A model generated the notes under the pieces. That model saw only the letters and a list, made by a program, of their open reading frames with translations. It had not been told where the DNA came from and ran no database searches. Made by a program: the position numbers and the translations under genes. DNA of 64,000 bases, taken from positions 744,001-808,000 of the forward strand of contig NZ_CP015030.1 of the NCBI RefSeq assembly GCF_011455695.1, in the 5' to 3' direction. The stretch is from Mannheimia granulomatis (GTDB taxonomy: Bacteria > Pseudomonadota > Gammaproteobacteria > Enterobacterales > Pasteurellaceae). Below, piece after piece: positions 1 to 11,683 of this stretch (the stretch's first letter is position 1; each line of letters starts with the position of its first letter).

Positions 1-1029
1 CATGGCTTTTGCAATCGGCACAGCACGAATGCCCACGCAAGGATCGTGTCTGCCACGGGTAATCACTTCAACTGCCTCATTGTTTTTATTTACACTTTTG
101 CCCGGAATGGTGATACTTGAAGTCGGTTTTAGGGCAATATTGGCAATAATCGGTTGCCCCGAACTAATACCGCCTAATATACCGCCTGCGTGGTTTGATA
201 GAAAACCTTCCGGTGTCATTTCATCACGATGCTCACTGCCACGTTGCTCAACAACTGCAAAACCATCACCGATTTCGACCGCTTTCACCGCATTGATAGA
301 CATTAATGCGTGAGCTAAATCGGCATCTAAACGATCGAATACAGGCTCGCCTAATCCCACCGGTACTCTTTCGGCAATTACCGTTAATTTGGCACCAACT
401 GAGTCACCCTCTTTTTTCAGTTGGCGAATTAATTCATCAAAACCTTCAACAGCAACAGGATCAGGGCAGAAAAACGGATTACCGTTAACCGCATTCCAAT
501 CAATTTTTTCTATATTTTCAACTGTTTTAGGGTCAATTTTGACATTACCGATTTGCGATAAATAGCCACGTACTTCAATACCAAACTGTTCACGTAAATA
601 TTTTTTAGCGATTGCACCGGCGGCAACACGCATGGCAGTTTCACGAGCAGATGAGCGACCACCACCTCGATAATCACGAATACCGTATTTTTGTTGATAG
701 GTATAATCAGCGTGTCCCGGGCGGAATTTTTCCGCAATATCACCGTAATCTTGCGAGCGTTGGTCGCCATTTTTGATAATTAAACCGATACTGGTACCGG
801 TAGTTTTTCCTTCAAATACGCCAGAGAGAATTTGTACCTCATCATCTTCACGGCGCGGTGTGGTATAGCGCGATGTGCCGGGCTTGCGACGGTCTAAATC
901 AGGTTGTAAATCCGCTTCGCTTAGTTCCATATTAGGGGGAACACCATCAACGATACAACCTAATGCAATACCGTGTGATTCGCCAAAAGTTGTTACTTTA
1001 AAGAGTTGTCCAATGCTGTTGCCTGCCAT
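1..1029 (-). CDS. aroC: Chorismate synthase (3'-truncated by window edge)
   Basis: AroC converts 5-enolpyruvylshikimate-3-phosphate to chorismate with reduced FMN, the last step of the shikimate pathway, in the cytoplasm. The ATG is at 1029; the frame begins [20 protein letters not shown], the signature N-terminus, and continues through [16 protein letters not shown] (about residues 123-138) to [17 protein letters not shown] at the window edge. The frame stays open over all 343 codons present; about 15-20 C-terminal residues lie outside. It starts 2 bases after the mscK stop, so it is probably translated as the last known member of the seqA-menE-mscK-aroC run. Chorismate feeds both menE's pathway and tryptophan synthesis. 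Confidence 0.97.
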   Translation of the reverse strand, partial: MAGNSIGQLFKVTTFGESHGIALGCIVDGVPPNMELSEADLQPDLDRRKPGTSRYTTPRREDDEVQILSGVFEGKTTGTSIGLIIKNGDQRSQDYGDIAEKFRPGHADYTYQQKYGIRDYRGGGRSSARETAMRVAAGAIAKKYLREQFGIEVRGYLSQIGNVKIDPKTVENIEKIDWNAVNGNPFFCPDPVAVEGFDELIRQLKKEGDSVGAKLTVIAERVPVGLGEPVFDRLDADLAHALMSINAVKAVEIGDGFAVVEQRGSEHRDEMTPEGFLSNHAGGILGGISSGQPIIANIALKPTSSITIPGKSVNKNNEAVEVITRGRHDPCVGIRAVPIAKAM

Positions 1030-1031
1030 TT

Positions 1032-4000
1032 TTATTCCTTTTCTTTATGCTTTGTGTTGTCTGTTGTGTTAAATTCAAAACGTTTTGAATCAATTTTTAG
1101 TTCATCTTGTGTGTCGTTATTTTTAATAAAAATATCGAGCTGGTTGAATGCGATCTCGATGTCGTGTTCATTAAAGACACGATGAATTTCGCTGTTTAAT
1201 GCATCGACAGTTGAGGTTCTATCTGCCAGTTCATTTACATAAACTCTCAGTTCGTGATCTAGTGTACTTGCTCCAAAGTTTAAGAAGAAAGCTCGCGGTG
1301 CCGGATCTTTTAATACTTTTGGATTGTCTTCGGCGACTTTTAAGAGTAAGCGTTTTACGAGTTCTAAATCGGAACCATAACCGACACCGACTTTCACAAT
1401 CACTCGGGTTGCAGTACTGCTTAAGGCCCAGTTAACCAAGCGTTCGGTTACGAAAGCTTTGTTCGGTACAATCACTTCTTTACCGTCAAAATCCACTAAG
1501 GTTGTCGCACGAATACGGATTTTAGAGACTTTACCGCTAAAAGTACCGATTGTGATTGTATCACCAATTCGCACAGGGCGTTCAAACAAGATAATAATGC
1601 CGGATACAAAGTTAGCAAAGATCTCTTGCATACCAAAACCTAAACCAACGGATAGAGCAGTAAATAGCCATTGAAGTTTAGTCCAAGACATCCCTAATGT
1701 TGCAAAGGCAAATATCGCCCCTAATGCAATGATGACATAGGTTAATAAGGTTGTAATAGTATAAGGTGTACCTTGAGATAACTTAATATGCGAGAAGATA
1801 AGTGTTTCTAAAACCCCGCCTAGCGTTCTTACTAATACTACAGAAACTACAATAATAATAATTGCTGTCAGTAAGTTAAGTAAAGTGATGGACTCCATTA
1901 TTGTGCCAGATTGGGTAATTACACTTTGTTGCCATAAGGTAATACCATCTAAGTAAAGAGCAACCGTCACTAAATCTGACCATACCCAGTAGAGAAGCAA
2001 GAAGAGTCCGACCCAAAGTACGAAATCAATTAATTTTATCATTTGGTTTTTGACATCACTCACTGCAATGGAGTCATCTCTTAATTCAAACGGAATCTCT
2101 ATTTCGCTAGAGTTTTCATTGTTTTGTTCGGCTCTTGCTTTGGCTGCCTCACGTTTTTCCTGTAAACGGCGATAAGCTAATCGGCGTGACGAAATGGAAA
2201 ATACGCGGTATAAAATATTACGGAAAATAATCCAAGTAATAATTGCAAAATAGGAGTCAACTAAATGCTCTATAATCACTAAAGCAGTATAGTAATATCC
2301 CAGTACAATTAAAATAATCAGAATGATTGGTGCAATTAGCAAGACTACTTTAACTGTGGTTAGCAGAAGATTCGGCGAACTTTTGGTTTCCCCTGTTGTT
2401 ACATTTTCATAGGTTGAGATTGCTTGCCTAAAGGCAGGAACAATCATCCAAATCATTAAAATAAGGGTAAAAATCGTCATGATTTGCCCGATCACATCAT
2501 AAGCTACCCCCATCTCTAAGTTAGTGAAGATTGAGGTGTTTAACAGTAGGGCAATCAACCATACAGAACGTTTTAAGATGTTATGGAATATTTCATTACT
2601 TTTTTGTGGCATATTAAAATGAACATAGCCGATACCATTAGGGCGTAACATAGCGACCATAAAAGCAAAATAAAGCCAGTAAACCGCCATTTTTAATCCC
2701 CAAGGCCAAATTTCCACTGGGTTTTGGAATGAAATATAGGTTATAGCAATAAAGCAAGCCAAGAACATTAAAGTACTCGGTAGGCAAAGTACCAAAGTCC
2801 AAAAAATCGCAATGGGTGTATTCCATTGACTATCGGTTGCAACGGTTTTAAGTTGGCTATTAATTTGGGTTAACTTTCGTTTAATATTATTTTTCTGGCG
2901 TTGAATAAAGGCTGCCAAACACAATAAGAAAGTAACTAGCACACCGGCAGGTAACAGATTATCCCGCCAATTTGAGAAATTAAGTTTTTTGCTAATATCA
3001 TTAAATTGATAGCCTGCGATATCTACAAATTTGCTAAACCATTCCAAATCCATCGGGCTGTTGCTTCTCACCCAGAAACTTTGTTGCTGTAGTTTTTGCT
3101 GCAAAGTATCACTGATGGTTTTAACTTGTTGCTGGTTTAATTCAATATTAATTAATAAATTAAGCTGGTTATTTAATGACTTGATCATTTCTGACAAAGT
3201 GTCGGAACGCTCTTGTAAGACTTTTGTCAGTTGCTCTTTTTCTTTAGCAGTGAAAGTTATCTTCTCATCTTTTTCCAAGGTGGCAATATAAGCGGCCGGG
3301 TCAGCAAAAGAGTCCTTAAACTCTGTAATATCGAAAACTCGTACACGTAAATCAGCAATTTGTTTAGATAAGCCGGAAATCAGCTCATCTTGAGGTAGGG
3401 CTTGTTTTTGTTTATTGATGATACGAGAAAGCACAAGTGTACCTTGAAGCGAGCTGATTTGTTCTTCAATATTACGTTGAGTTTGTTGTAAATTATCTAG
3501 AATACTTTTAATACGTAAATTATCTTGCGACAATTGACTCATATCTTTTGTTTGTTTGAGTAGCTCTTGGCTGACACGTGTGTTGGTGTCTAGCTCACGC
3601 AAAAGAATTGGGTTTGCAGTCGCATTATTTTGTTGATCTTGAACCGCTTGAGCTTGTTCAACTTTATTTTTGGATTCTTCAACAATTTTGTTATCAATAG
3701 CACTCTGTAAGTTGGTAATTTCAGCTTGTAGATTTTGCTGAGCTTGCCTTTTTTCATCTAATTGGGCTGAATAGAGAGCAGATAAATTTTCGTTACCATT
3801 TAACAAAATTTGGCTATAGCTACTTTTTAGCTCAATTAATTCTAGCTCGGTTTCCAATTTGTTTCTCTCCTCGCTACTTATTGAGCTGGAAGCGAGTAGA
3901 GTATTGATTACCTGTTTACGTTTAACACTTTCAGTTAAAGTCGATTGTGCTTTATCCGGTGCAGTATTTTGAATAACCAAGTTATTATTAATAACGCTTA

Positions 4001-4406
4001 AGTCGTGTTGTACCACCTCTAATTTAGATTGAGTAGCAGTCAACTCTTTTTGCAAATCAGTCGTTGATTTTTGGTCTAAGGTTTCAATGGCAGGAATTAC
4101 CTCAACTTTTAATTTTTCAAGATTAGCACGGCTGTTTTTCAGTGACTTTTGAGATTCCTGAATAGATTGTTTTAGCGCCTCATTTTCTGCTTTTTGTTTT
4201 TCTATTTGAGATAAAAGTGATAGCGTTTCTTCAAGGGTTTGTACCAATGCTTTATTATTTGCATCGGTTTGGTCTAGTTTTTTCGCGCTATCTAGCTGCT
4301 GTTTTATTACTTTTTCCGTAGGAATTTCAGATAGAGCATAGCTATTATTGACATGCAACATTAGCCCTAAACTGATGAAAAGTGTTTTTAAAATGTGTTT
4401 AAACAT
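1032..4406 (-). CDS. mscK: Mechanosensitive channel MscK/KefA
   Basis: A large inner-membrane mechanosensitive channel that releases ions on osmotic downshift. The 1124-residue length matches E. coli MscK (about 1120). Residues 1-25 look like a cleaved signal peptide (ends NNSYA). A long Gln/Glu/Lys-rich coiled-coil periplasmic region (about 30-480) follows, then multiple hydrophobic segments (about 490-860), then an MscS domain. The pore helix and its end read [15 protein letters not shown], followed by [14 protein letters not shown] of the beta domain and a C-terminal mixed domain. The ATG overlaps the menE stop by 8 bases (ATGTTTAA), so the two are translationally coupled. Confidence 0.94.
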   Translation of the reverse strand: MFKHILKTLFISLGLMLHVNNSYALSEIPTEKVIKQQLDSAKKLDQTDANNKALVQTLEETLSLLSQIEKQKAENEALKQSIQESQKSLKNSRANLEKLKVEVIPAIETLDQKSTTDLQKELTATQSKLEVVQHDLSVINNNLVIQNTAPDKAQSTLTESVKRKQVINTLLASSSISSEERNKLETELELIELKSSYSQILLNGNENLSALYSAQLDEKRQAQQNLQAEITNLQSAIDNKIVEESKNKVEQAQAVQDQQNNATANPILLRELDTNTRVSQELLKQTKDMSQLSQDNLRIKSILDNLQQTQRNIEEQISSLQGTLVLSRIINKQKQALPQDELISGLSKQIADLRVRVFDITEFKDSFADPAAYIATLEKDEKITFTAKEKEQLTKVLQERSDTLSEMIKSLNNQLNLLINIELNQQQVKTISDTLQQKLQQQSFWVRSNSPMDLEWFSKFVDIAGYQFNDISKKLNFSNWRDNLLPAGVLVTFLLCLAAFIQRQKNNIKRKLTQINSQLKTVATDSQWNTPIAIFWTLVLCLPSTLMFLACFIAITYISFQNPVEIWPWGLKMAVYWLYFAFMVAMLRPNGIGYVHFNMPQKSNEIFHNILKRSVWLIALLLNTSIFTNLEMGVAYDVIGQIMTIFTLILMIWMIVPAFRQAISTYENVTTGETKSSPNLLLTTVKVVLLIAPIILIILIVLGYYYTALVIIEHLVDSYFAIITWIIFRNILYRVFSISSRRLAYRRLQEKREAAKARAEQNNENSSEIEIPFELRDDSIAVSDVKNQMIKLIDFVLWVGLFLLLYWVWSDLVTVALYLDGITLWQQSVITQSGTIMESITLLNLLTAIIIIVVSVVLVRTLGGVLETLIFSHIKLSQGTPYTITTLLTYVIIALGAIFAFATLGMSWTKLQWLFTALSVGLGFGMQEIFANFVSGIIILFERPVRIGDTITIGTFSGKVSKIRIRATTLVDFDGKEVIVPNKAFVTERLVNWALSSTATRVIVKVGVGYGSDLELVKRLLLKVAEDNPKVLKDPAPRAFFLNFGASTLDHELRVYVNELADRTSTVDALNSEIHRVFNEHDIEIAFNQLDIFIKNNDTQDELKIDSKRFEFNTTDNTKHKEKE

Positions 4407-5817
4407 GGATTTCCTTTATTATTTTATTGTTTAAATCTTTTTGTAACTCCGTTCTGGAGATTTTGATTGTGCCTTGTTTTTGATATTTTTCAATATCTAG
4501 CAGATAGTAGGCAATCGGATGTTTGAATTTTTCCAATTTATCAGACAGCCAAATTTTCAATTTGTTAAGTTCCTGTGAAAAATCCGGATTTTTAAATTGC
4601 AATACAGCAACAGGACGCTGACCAAATTCTTTATCCGGGATAGGTAAAATAAAAACTTGTTCTACTAGTTGAGAGTGAAAAATCACCAGTTCAATTTCTT
4701 CCGGTTGGATATTCTCTCCTCCGGAGATAAACATATTATCTAATCGCCCCTTTATTACAAGCTGTTTCTGTGCGTTGCATACCCCTTTATCTTTGGTTTG
4801 AAACCAGCCTTGCGCATTAACAAGCGGTCGAATTGTGTGATTTTTTTGCCAATAACCTAATGCTAAGCTTTCGCCTTTTACCCAAATTTCATTATTTTCT
4901 AATTTTACTTCTCGATATTTCAGTGGAAAACCTACATTATCCGATTCATTTTTCACTGCACAAATGGTAGAGGCCATTTCCGTCATACCATAGCTGGCAA
5001 AGGTGGTAATACCATACTGTTGTGCTTTTTCCAACAATTCTGCCGGAATATGCGTTCCGCCAAGTAAACATTGTAGAGAAGTCGGTTTTGTTAGTTGGTT
5101 AAGGTAACGCTGTAATTGAGTCGGTACGAGCGAACTATGAGTGACTTTTTCAAGTATCTTAAAAAAGTTGGCTTTATTTTCAGTCAGATAAAGGGTGGCA
5201 CCTTTTAGTAACCAACGCCAGATAATCCCCTGTCCTGATACGTGAAAGAGTGGCAAGCTGAGATGCCAGCTATGTTGTTTTTCAAACCCCATTAATTTAC
5301 AGACACCTTCAGCACTGGCTAAATGAGCGGAAATAGAGTGAACGACCGCCTTAGGTTTACCTATAGAACCCGAAGTTAATGTCAAGGTGGCTGCTTGCTG
5401 AATGTGAAGTTTAGGGAAAGGATAACAAGCGGTCATTTTTGCAGAAAAATTTACAAAATCATTCTCACAAATGAGTATGTCAACCCCATTATCTTCTAAG
5501 ATAGTTTGCCGTTGGAAATCGGATAGAGCTGGATTTAACATTAAAATCTTTGCTCCCATTGCCAATGTTGCACAGTAGGTTAAAAGACCACATAAGCGAT
5601 GAGTTCCGCTATAGGCGACCAAACTTTGGGGGGTTATCCCTTTTTGTTGAAAAAATACTGAAACTTGTTGAAGTAATTGATGTAATTTAGCCCAACTTAA
5701 TTGAGATGGGAGGCATGAAAAATAGCCTGATTGATCTTTTTCCCAGATAATAGCGATCTTCTGAGCTGTATGAGTAGCCCAAAAGGAAGTCGGAAAAAAA
5801 GAACAATCAGCGACCAT
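4399..5817 (-). CDS. menE: 2-succinylbenzoate--CoA ligase MenE
   Basis: MenE activates o-succinylbenzoate with ATP and CoA in menaquinone biosynthesis. The protein is an ANL-superfamily adenylate-forming enzyme: AMP-binding loop LTSGSIGKPKAVVHS near residue 145, ASYGMTEM near 274, and the hinge/C-domain motif GRLDNMFISGGENIQPEEIE near 360. I chose the ATG at 5817 (MVADCSFFPTSF, 472 aa). A longer frame starts with TTG at 5853 but would overlap seqA by 29 bases. E. coli MenE is about 450 aa. Two uptake-signal cores (4820-4828, 5425-5433) lie inside the gene in less conserved stretches. The stop overlaps the mscK start. Confidence 0.92.
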   Translation of the reverse strand: MVADCSFFPTSFWATHTAQKIAIIWEKDQSGYFSCLPSQLSWAKLHQLLQQVSVFFQQKGITPQSLVAYSGTHRLCGLLTYCATLAMGAKILMLNPALSDFQRQTILEDNGVDILICENDFVNFSAKMTACYPFPKLHIQQAATLTLTSGSIGKPKAVVHSISAHLASAEGVCKLMGFEKQHSWHLSLPLFHVSGQGIIWRWLLKGATLYLTENKANFFKILEKVTHSSLVPTQLQRYLNQLTKPTSLQCLLGGTHIPAELLEKAQQYGITTFASYGMTEMASTICAVKNESDNVGFPLKYREVKLENNEIWVKGESLALGYWQKNHTIRPLVNAQGWFQTKDKGVCNAQKQLVIKGRLDNMFISGGENIQPEEIELVIFHSQLVEQVFILPIPDKEFGQRPVAVLQFKNPDFSQELNKLKIWLSDKLEKFKHPIAYYLLDIEKYQKQGTIKISRTELQKDLNNKIIKEIHV

Positions 5818-5824
5818 TGATAAT

Positions 5825-6391
5825 TTATATAAAAAGTGATTGGATACGTTCAATTAAGTGGCTTGGCACTTTCATGGACTCCATAACCGCTTTAAGAATT
5901 AGGCCCTTACGTGCAGTATTATTATTGGTGATGACCCAAAAAGGGGAATCTGGGATCTGTTTTGCTTTTACGCTGCTGCCGGTAGATAAAATCTCTTCTT
6001 CACTTTGTGAGAAATAAATTCGCTCGTTACCACGCACATTTTCAGTTGCTTTGGCGAAAGTTTCCGGATTTGAGCGATATAATGCAGCTAATAGCATAAT
6101 AAAGCGCACAACATTTTTATTTTCATTGATAAAATGCTCAGATTCTAGGATATGTTCTAGTTTAGAAACGGTTTTCTCAATATTAGATTCATCTTTTTTT
6201 GTGGCACGAGAGGGGCTTTTTACCAGCTCTTTAAGCTCGTTAATCATATGTTCTTGTACTAAAACAAACGGTTGAGGTGATTCTGGCAAGCGTAGTAAAC
6301 GACGTAAGATATCTGACGCAGTTTCACCAATAGATTGTGTACGACTTGCAATATACTGATATAATTCATCATCAATTTCGATTCTTTTCAT
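5825..6391 (-). CDS. seqA: Negative modulator of replication initiation SeqA
   Basis: SeqA binds hemimethylated GATC clusters, sequestering oriC and delaying re-initiation. The 188-residue protein has the oligomerisation domain at the N-terminus (MKRIEIDDELYQYIASRTQS, then GETASDILRRLLRLP), a linker at about 45-85, and the DNA-binding domain ending in the NNNTARKGLIL and SHLIERI region. The ATG at 6391 is preferred over an in-frame ATG four codons upstream because it matches the family N-terminus and has AGGA at good spacing. It is divergent from ybfF, as in E. coli, and is followed by menE after 7 bases. Confidence 0.96.
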   Translation of the reverse strand: MKRIEIDDELYQYIASRTQSIGETASDILRRLLRLPESPQPFVLVQEHMINELKELVKSPSRATKKDESNIEKTVSKLEHILESEHFINENKNVVRFIMLLAALYRSNPETFAKATENVRGNERIYFSQSEEEILSTGSSVKAKQIPDSPFWVITNNNTARKGLILKAVMESMKVPSHLIERIQSLFI

Positions 6392-6512
6392 CGGGATCCT
6401 CATTCATCTGATCATAAAAACAGGTAATTATATGTCCTATTATACGCATTATCGCTGTGATTTTATAGAGGATCTTTGCTGAAAATTTTTATTTTAAAAA
6501 GCAAAAATTTAT

Positions 6513-8033
<1,521 letters not shown>

Positions 8034-8034
<1 letters not shown>

Positions 8035-8093
8035 CAAGCGGTTATATTTCATAACATTTTTGCAAAAAATTTGGTGTAAATAACCGCTTTTAG
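8034..8093 (+). terminator. Inverted uptake-signal pair acting as terminator after cmoA
   Basis: ACAAGCGGT (8034-8042) and its inverted partner enclose the 10-bp stem AAGCGGTTAT (8036-8045) / ATAACCGCTT (8080-8089), followed by TTTTAG. The loop carries the TTTTTGCAAA tail of the plus copy. The partner is degenerate at the last bases (CGCTTT in place of CGCTTGT). Confidence 0.7.
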
Positions 8094-8171
8094 TTAATGG
8101 TTTTTTGCTTTGGCAGAAAACTAAGATAGAATCGGTTATAATCCGAAGAATTTATTTTCAAGGAAACAGTT

Positions 8172-9194
8172 ATGGCAACGATAAAAGATGTTGCGAAACA
8201 GGCAGGCGTATCAACTACTACCGTTTCACATGTTATTAATAAAACCCGCTTTGTAGCAGAAGAGACAACTAAAGCGGTATGGAATGCAATTAAAGAACTT
8301 AATTATTCCCCAAGTGCAGTAGCGCGCAGTTTAAAAATTAATACCACCAAGTCGATTGGTATGATCATTACAACCAGCGAATCGCCTTTTTTTGCTGAGA
8401 TTGTTCTAGCAGTAGAGGAGTATTGCTACCGAAAAGGTTACTCCCTATTTTTATGTAATACTCAAAATGATCCTGAGAAAATCCAAAATCATTTGGATAT
8501 GCTTATTAAAAAACGGGTAGATGGTATCTTGGTTATGTGTTCTGAATACACCAATAATTCGTTCGACATTTTCGAAAATACCAATATTCCGATGGTTATT
8601 ATGGATTGGGGAATGAGTGATGAGCGTAGTGATTTAATTTTAGATCACGGCTTTGATGGCGGCTATTTAGCAACACAACATTTGATTGAAAATGGGCATA
8701 AAGAGATTGCGGTAATTACCGGAAATTTAAATAAAGAAATTGCTCGAACTCGTTTTGACGGATTTAAAAAAGCGCTATCGGATGCCGGGTTAGCTCTTCG
8801 TGATGAATGGGTTTTAGAAGGCGATTTTGAACCGGAAGGCGGTTATGAGTGCATGAATAATTTGCTGAAAAGTGGTCAAACCTTACCAACGGCAGTATTC
8901 TGTTTTAATGATGTGATGGCATTAGGGGCAATTTCTGCAATTACCGAAAGCGGATTAAGTGTACCACAGGATATTTCTGTGATCGGATATGATAATATCC
9001 ATAGTTCACGCTTTTACGCACCACCACTAACCACGGTACATCAATCAAAATCCCGCTTGGGATCAGCTGCTTTGGAATTACTCTTGGCAAGAATAGAAGA
9101 TAATGAGAAAGCCAAAGAACCAAAAGTCTTAGAGTTCTTTCCGGAATTAGTAAAACGCAGCTCAGTTAGAGATTTAACAATAATTAAGGAGTAA
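8172..9194 (+). CDS. purR: LacI-family purine repressor PurR
   Basis: PurR represses purine-synthesis genes when hypoxanthine or guanine is bound. The 340-aa protein starts [20 protein letters not shown], the N-terminal helix-turn-helix, followed by the hinge helix [10 protein letters not shown] near 47-56 and a periplasmic-binding-like ligand domain (about 60-335). The closing block KRSSVRDL is typical of PurR. An AAGGAAACAG ribosome site precedes the ATG. A TATAAT (8137-8142) sits 29 bases upstream without a clear -35. dedA follows 1 base after the stop. Confidence 0.93.
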   Translation: MATIKDVAKQAGVSTTTVSHVINKTRFVAEETTKAVWNAIKELNYSPSAVARSLKINTTKSIGMIITTSESPFFAEIVLAVEEYCYRKGYSLFLCNTQNDPEKIQNHLDMLIKKRVDGILVMCSEYTNNSFDIFENTNIPMVIMDWGMSDERSDLILDHGFDGGYLATQHLIENGHKEIAVITGNLNKEIARTRFDGFKKALSDAGLALRDEWVLEGDFEPEGGYECMNNLLKSGQTLPTAVFCFNDVMALGAISAITESGLSVPQDISVIGYDNIHSSRFYAPPLTTVHQSKSRLGSAALELLLARIEDNEKAKEPKVLEFFPELVKRSSVRDLTIIKE

Positions 9195-9195
9195 T

Positions 9196-9798
9196 ATGGA
9201 AACGTTAATTGAATTTTTTAGTAGTTACGGCTATTGGGCTGTATTTCTTGTTCTACTTGCCTGTGGATTTGGGCTTCCCATTCCTGAAGATATTACGTTA
9301 GTGTCCGGCGGCGTTATTTCGGGACTAGGTTATACCAATGTACATTGGATGCTTGTAGTGAGTATGCTTGGTGTATTGATAGGTGATAGTACAATGTACT
9401 GGTTGGGTAGAATTTATGGTGAAAAAATTCTTAAGTTTCCATTAATTAGACGGGTCGCAACGCCTGAGCGTTTTGCAACGGTACAAGAACGTTTCGAAAA
9501 ACAAGGCTGGAAATTACTTTTCATGGCGCGTTTCCTACCGGGATTGCGTGCGGTAGTCTATCTGGTTTCTGGCATTACCAGAAAGGTGAGTTTTGCTAAA
9601 TTTTTATTCGTTGATTTTATTGCTGCGATTATTTCTGTGCCCATTTGGGTTTATTTAGGTGATTATGGTGCCTCTAATATTGATTGGCTGAAAGAACAAG
9701 TTACAAACGGTCAACACATTATTTTTGCGATTTTAGGTATTGTTATCTTATTCCTAGGTTGGAAATGGTATAAAAGCAAGAAAGTGAAGTCAGCATAA
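9196..9798 (+). CDS. DedA-family membrane protein
   Basis: A 200-aa inner-membrane protein of the DedA/VTT family, whose members are proposed lipid scramblases or flippases that also depend on the proton motive force. Visible signatures are the N-terminal re-entrant stretch with GLPIPEDITLVSGG (about 26-39), GDSTMYWLGRIYG, and the conserved FMARFLPGLRAVVYLVSG (about 114-131). Several hydrophobic helices and a basic C-terminus (WKWYKSKKVKSA) follow. It is co-transcribed with purR. I cannot assign a paralog name (yohD or yabI type) with confidence. Confidence 0.88.
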   Translation: METLIEFFSSYGYWAVFLVLLACGFGLPIPEDITLVSGGVISGLGYTNVHWMLVVSMLGVLIGDSTMYWLGRIYGEKILKFPLIRRVATPERFATVQERFEKQGWKLLFMARFLPGLRAVVYLVSGITRKVSFAKFLFVDFIAAIISVPIWVYLGDYGASNIDWLKEQVTNGQHIIFAILGIVILFLGWKWYKSKKVKSA

Positions 9799-9808
9799 CT
9801 AGAATGAC

Positions 9809-9837
9809 AAAAGGCTATCAAAATTTGATAGCCTTTT
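9809..9837. terminator. Bidirectional terminator between dedA and tRNA-Val
   Basis: The inverted repeat AAAAGGCTATCAAA (9809-9822) / TTTGATAGCCTTTT (9824-9837), with A-runs and T-runs at the ends, can serve both the plus-strand dedA transcript and the minus-strand tRNA transcript. Confidence 0.85.
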
Positions 9838-9851
9838 ATTTTTCAGAAAAA

Positions 9852-9928
9852 TGGTGCGACTAGCTGGACTCGAACCAGTGACCCCCACCATGTCAAGGTG
9901 GTGCTCTAACCAACTGAGCTATAGTCGC
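9852..9928 (-). tRNA. tRNA-Val (anticodon GAC)
   Basis: On the minus strand a 77-nt cloverleaf begins GCGACTATAGCTCAGTTGG and ends TAGTCGC-A-CCA, with CCA encoded. The anticodon stem CCACC/GGTGG encloses loop TTGACAT, so the anticodon is GAC (Val). The T-arm reads GGTTCGAGTCC. Confidence 0.97.
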
Positions 9929-9990
9929 GATATGGGAGGAATTCTAATAGAAAAAATCCTTGTATGCAAGGTGATGTGGAAGCTATTTGG

Positions 9991-10803
9991 TTATTTTAAA
10001 CGCGGTTGAGTGAATAATTGTTTATCTTCCCAGCAGATCATTGTTAAATAGCTGCCCCAAGCACAGCCGGTATCTAAGGCGTAGATATTTGAACGACTTG
10101 ATTTTCCCATCAAACTAGCCCAATGCCCAAATAAAATTTCGGTTTTTTCAAATAGCGGATTAGCTAATTCAAACCAAGGTAGTAACTCTTTTGGAGCTTC
10201 TTCAATTGGTAATTTACAAGAAAAATCTAACCGCTTGTCAGCGTAACAAAAACGCATACGGGTGAAAACGTTGATGATATAACGCCAGCGTGCAACTCCT
10301 TCTAAATCCTCACACCAAGCTTCCGGCTGATTATCATACATTTGGAAAATATAATCTGCATAGTTGGGGTTTTTCAAGACTTCCTCAGCTTCTTTAGCAC
10401 AGGCTAAAGTGGTTGTTAAATCCCATTCTGGGCTTATGCCTGCGTGAGTGAGTAAAAATTGATGAGTTGGGTGCTGGATGACAAGCGGTTGATTTCTCAG
10501 CCAATTTTGCAAATCAGCACGATCTTCCGCTTGAAAAATACTATCGACTTTATCATTCGGTTTGACTTTTTTAAACCCAAGTAAAGTAGAAAGTAAATGT
10601 AAGTCGTGGTTACCAAGCACAGTCTTGGCGTTATTTTTCGGTTCTTTGACAAAACGCAAGCAGGAAAGAGAATCTTCTCCACGAGCGACTAAGTCGCCAG
10701 TTAAATAGAGTTCATCTTGTTTTGGATTGTAATTTACTTTTTCCAATAAAAGCTGAAATTCTTTAAAGCAACCGTGTAAGTCGCCAACGATATATGTTGC
10801 CAT
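9991..10803 (-). CDS. apaH: Bis(5'-nucleosyl)-tetraphosphatase, symmetrical
   Basis: ApaH hydrolyses Ap4A to two ADP and in E. coli can also remove NpnN caps from RNA. The 270-aa metallophosphatase carries the motifs GDLHGC (7-12), GDLVARGEDSL (about 36-46), GNHDLHLL (about 64-71) and THAGISPEWDL (about 120-130). I chose the ATG at 10803 (MATYIVGDLHG) over an in-frame ATG four codons upstream, because family members start here. Two uptake-signal cores (10230-10238, 10481-10489) are embedded in the gene. The usual ksgA neighbour is absent. Confidence 0.94.
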   Translation of the reverse strand: MATYIVGDLHGCFKEFQLLLEKVNYNPKQDELYLTGDLVARGEDSLSCLRFVKEPKNNAKTVLGNHDLHLLSTLLGFKKVKPNDKVDSIFQAEDRADLQNWLRNQPLVIQHPTHQFLLTHAGISPEWDLTTTLACAKEAEEVLKNPNYADYIFQMYDNQPEAWCEDLEGVARWRYIINVFTRMRFCYADKRLDFSCKLPIEEAPKELLPWFELANPLFEKTEILFGHWASLMGKSSRSNIYALDTGCAWGSYLTMICWEDKQLFTQPRLK

Positions 10804-10822
10804 CTGTTGTCCCATTTCCCTA

Positions 10823-10891
10823 GGGGCGAAAAATTTTTCGTCCTTTCAAAAGATTTCCTAAATTATGATGGGGCGAATGATGATTCGCCCC
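10823..10891. repeat. Two tandem GGGGCGAA hairpins between rnb and apaH
   Basis: Hairpin one pairs GGGGCGAAAAA (10823-10833) with TTTTTCGTCC (10834-10843). Hairpin two pairs GGGGCGAAT (10870-10878) with ATTCGCCCC (10883-10891) and is extended by AATTAT/ATAATT on the outside. The second directly abuts the rnb stop and may act as its terminator. The shared GGGGCGAA stem looks like a small intergenic palindromic repeat; the copy number elsewhere is unknown. Confidence 0.55.
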
Positions 10892-10897
10892 TATAAT

Positions 10898-11683
10898 TTA
10901 TACGATATTTCCCACGATAGAACGTGTTTCTAAGCGTACTTCAGTCAGTTTCACCTTAACTTCTTGCCCAATTTGATAAGCTTTTTCGCCTTTAATGTAA
11001 AGGGCAAGTTCTTCTTGGCGATACTCTATTTCTTCTTTATTATCATGTAAGCTCGAGAACGGTACAAATATTTGTGCCCCGTTTTTGATGACTTTTGCAC
11101 GTAATCCACCACGTGAAACATCTGCAATTTCGCATTCAAATTCGACCGCTTGTTCAACCATCGGGAACAGGTAACGGGCATAGAGCCAATCGGCAATGTC
11201 ACGTTCAACCAGACGATTTTGGCGGCGGGCCTCTTGCAGGCGAGTTAAAACAGATGCTTCAACTGTCTTGATTTGTTTGCCTAATAAAACCTGCTTGATT
11301 AAGCGGTGATTAACCATATCGCCATATTTACGGATTGGTGAGGTCCAAGTCGCATAATGGCTGATACCTAACCCGAAGTGTGGCGCCACTTCAGATTTGA
11401 ACTCCGCAAAGGTTAAGTAACGGCGCAGACGTAATTCCAAGAATTTTTCGGGGAAATCTTGAGTGTCACGTTTCATTTCACAATAGCCTTCCAGAGTCGA
11501 TAATCGTTCGGCTGAGTAACGCTCAGCAAGCACTTCGCAGTTTTCGTCGGTTGCCAAAGTGTTTAGTAAGAAGGTTTTCACTAATTCAAGATTTTTTGCA
11601 TCAAAACCTGTGTGGGTATTGAATACACCTGTTTGGGCATGTTGGCTTAAGAATTTCGCACAACAGATATTCGCCAGTATCAT
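10898..11683 (-). pseudogene. rnb: RNase II, C-terminal part (after in-frame stop)
   Basis: This 261-codon frame is the downstream continuation of exoribonuclease II. It opens MILANICCAKFL, which aligns with the E. coli AMIAANICAARVL region, includes the catalytic-arginine block ATWTSPIRKYGDM, and ends in the S1 RNA-binding domain (about the last 80 residues). It is in the same frame as the upstream part; only one TAA codon at 11684-11686 separates them. The ATG directly follows that TAA and GAAGAA lies upstream, so reinitiation is conceivable. Alone it lacks the aspartate cluster and so should not be catalytic. Confidence 0.85.

Noticed and set aside
2..313. Open frame on the plus strand at the window start
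   Set aside because: Antisense shadow of aroC, whose minus-strand frame translates to conserved chorismate synthase throughout.
5818..5853. TTG start extending menE upstream
   Set aside because: Would overlap seqA; ATG 5817 matches the family N-terminus and avoids overlap.
8137..8142. Full sigma-70 promoter call for purR
   Set aside because: TATAAT is present but the only TTG-type -35 is 21 bp away, too far; left as a note in the gene entry.
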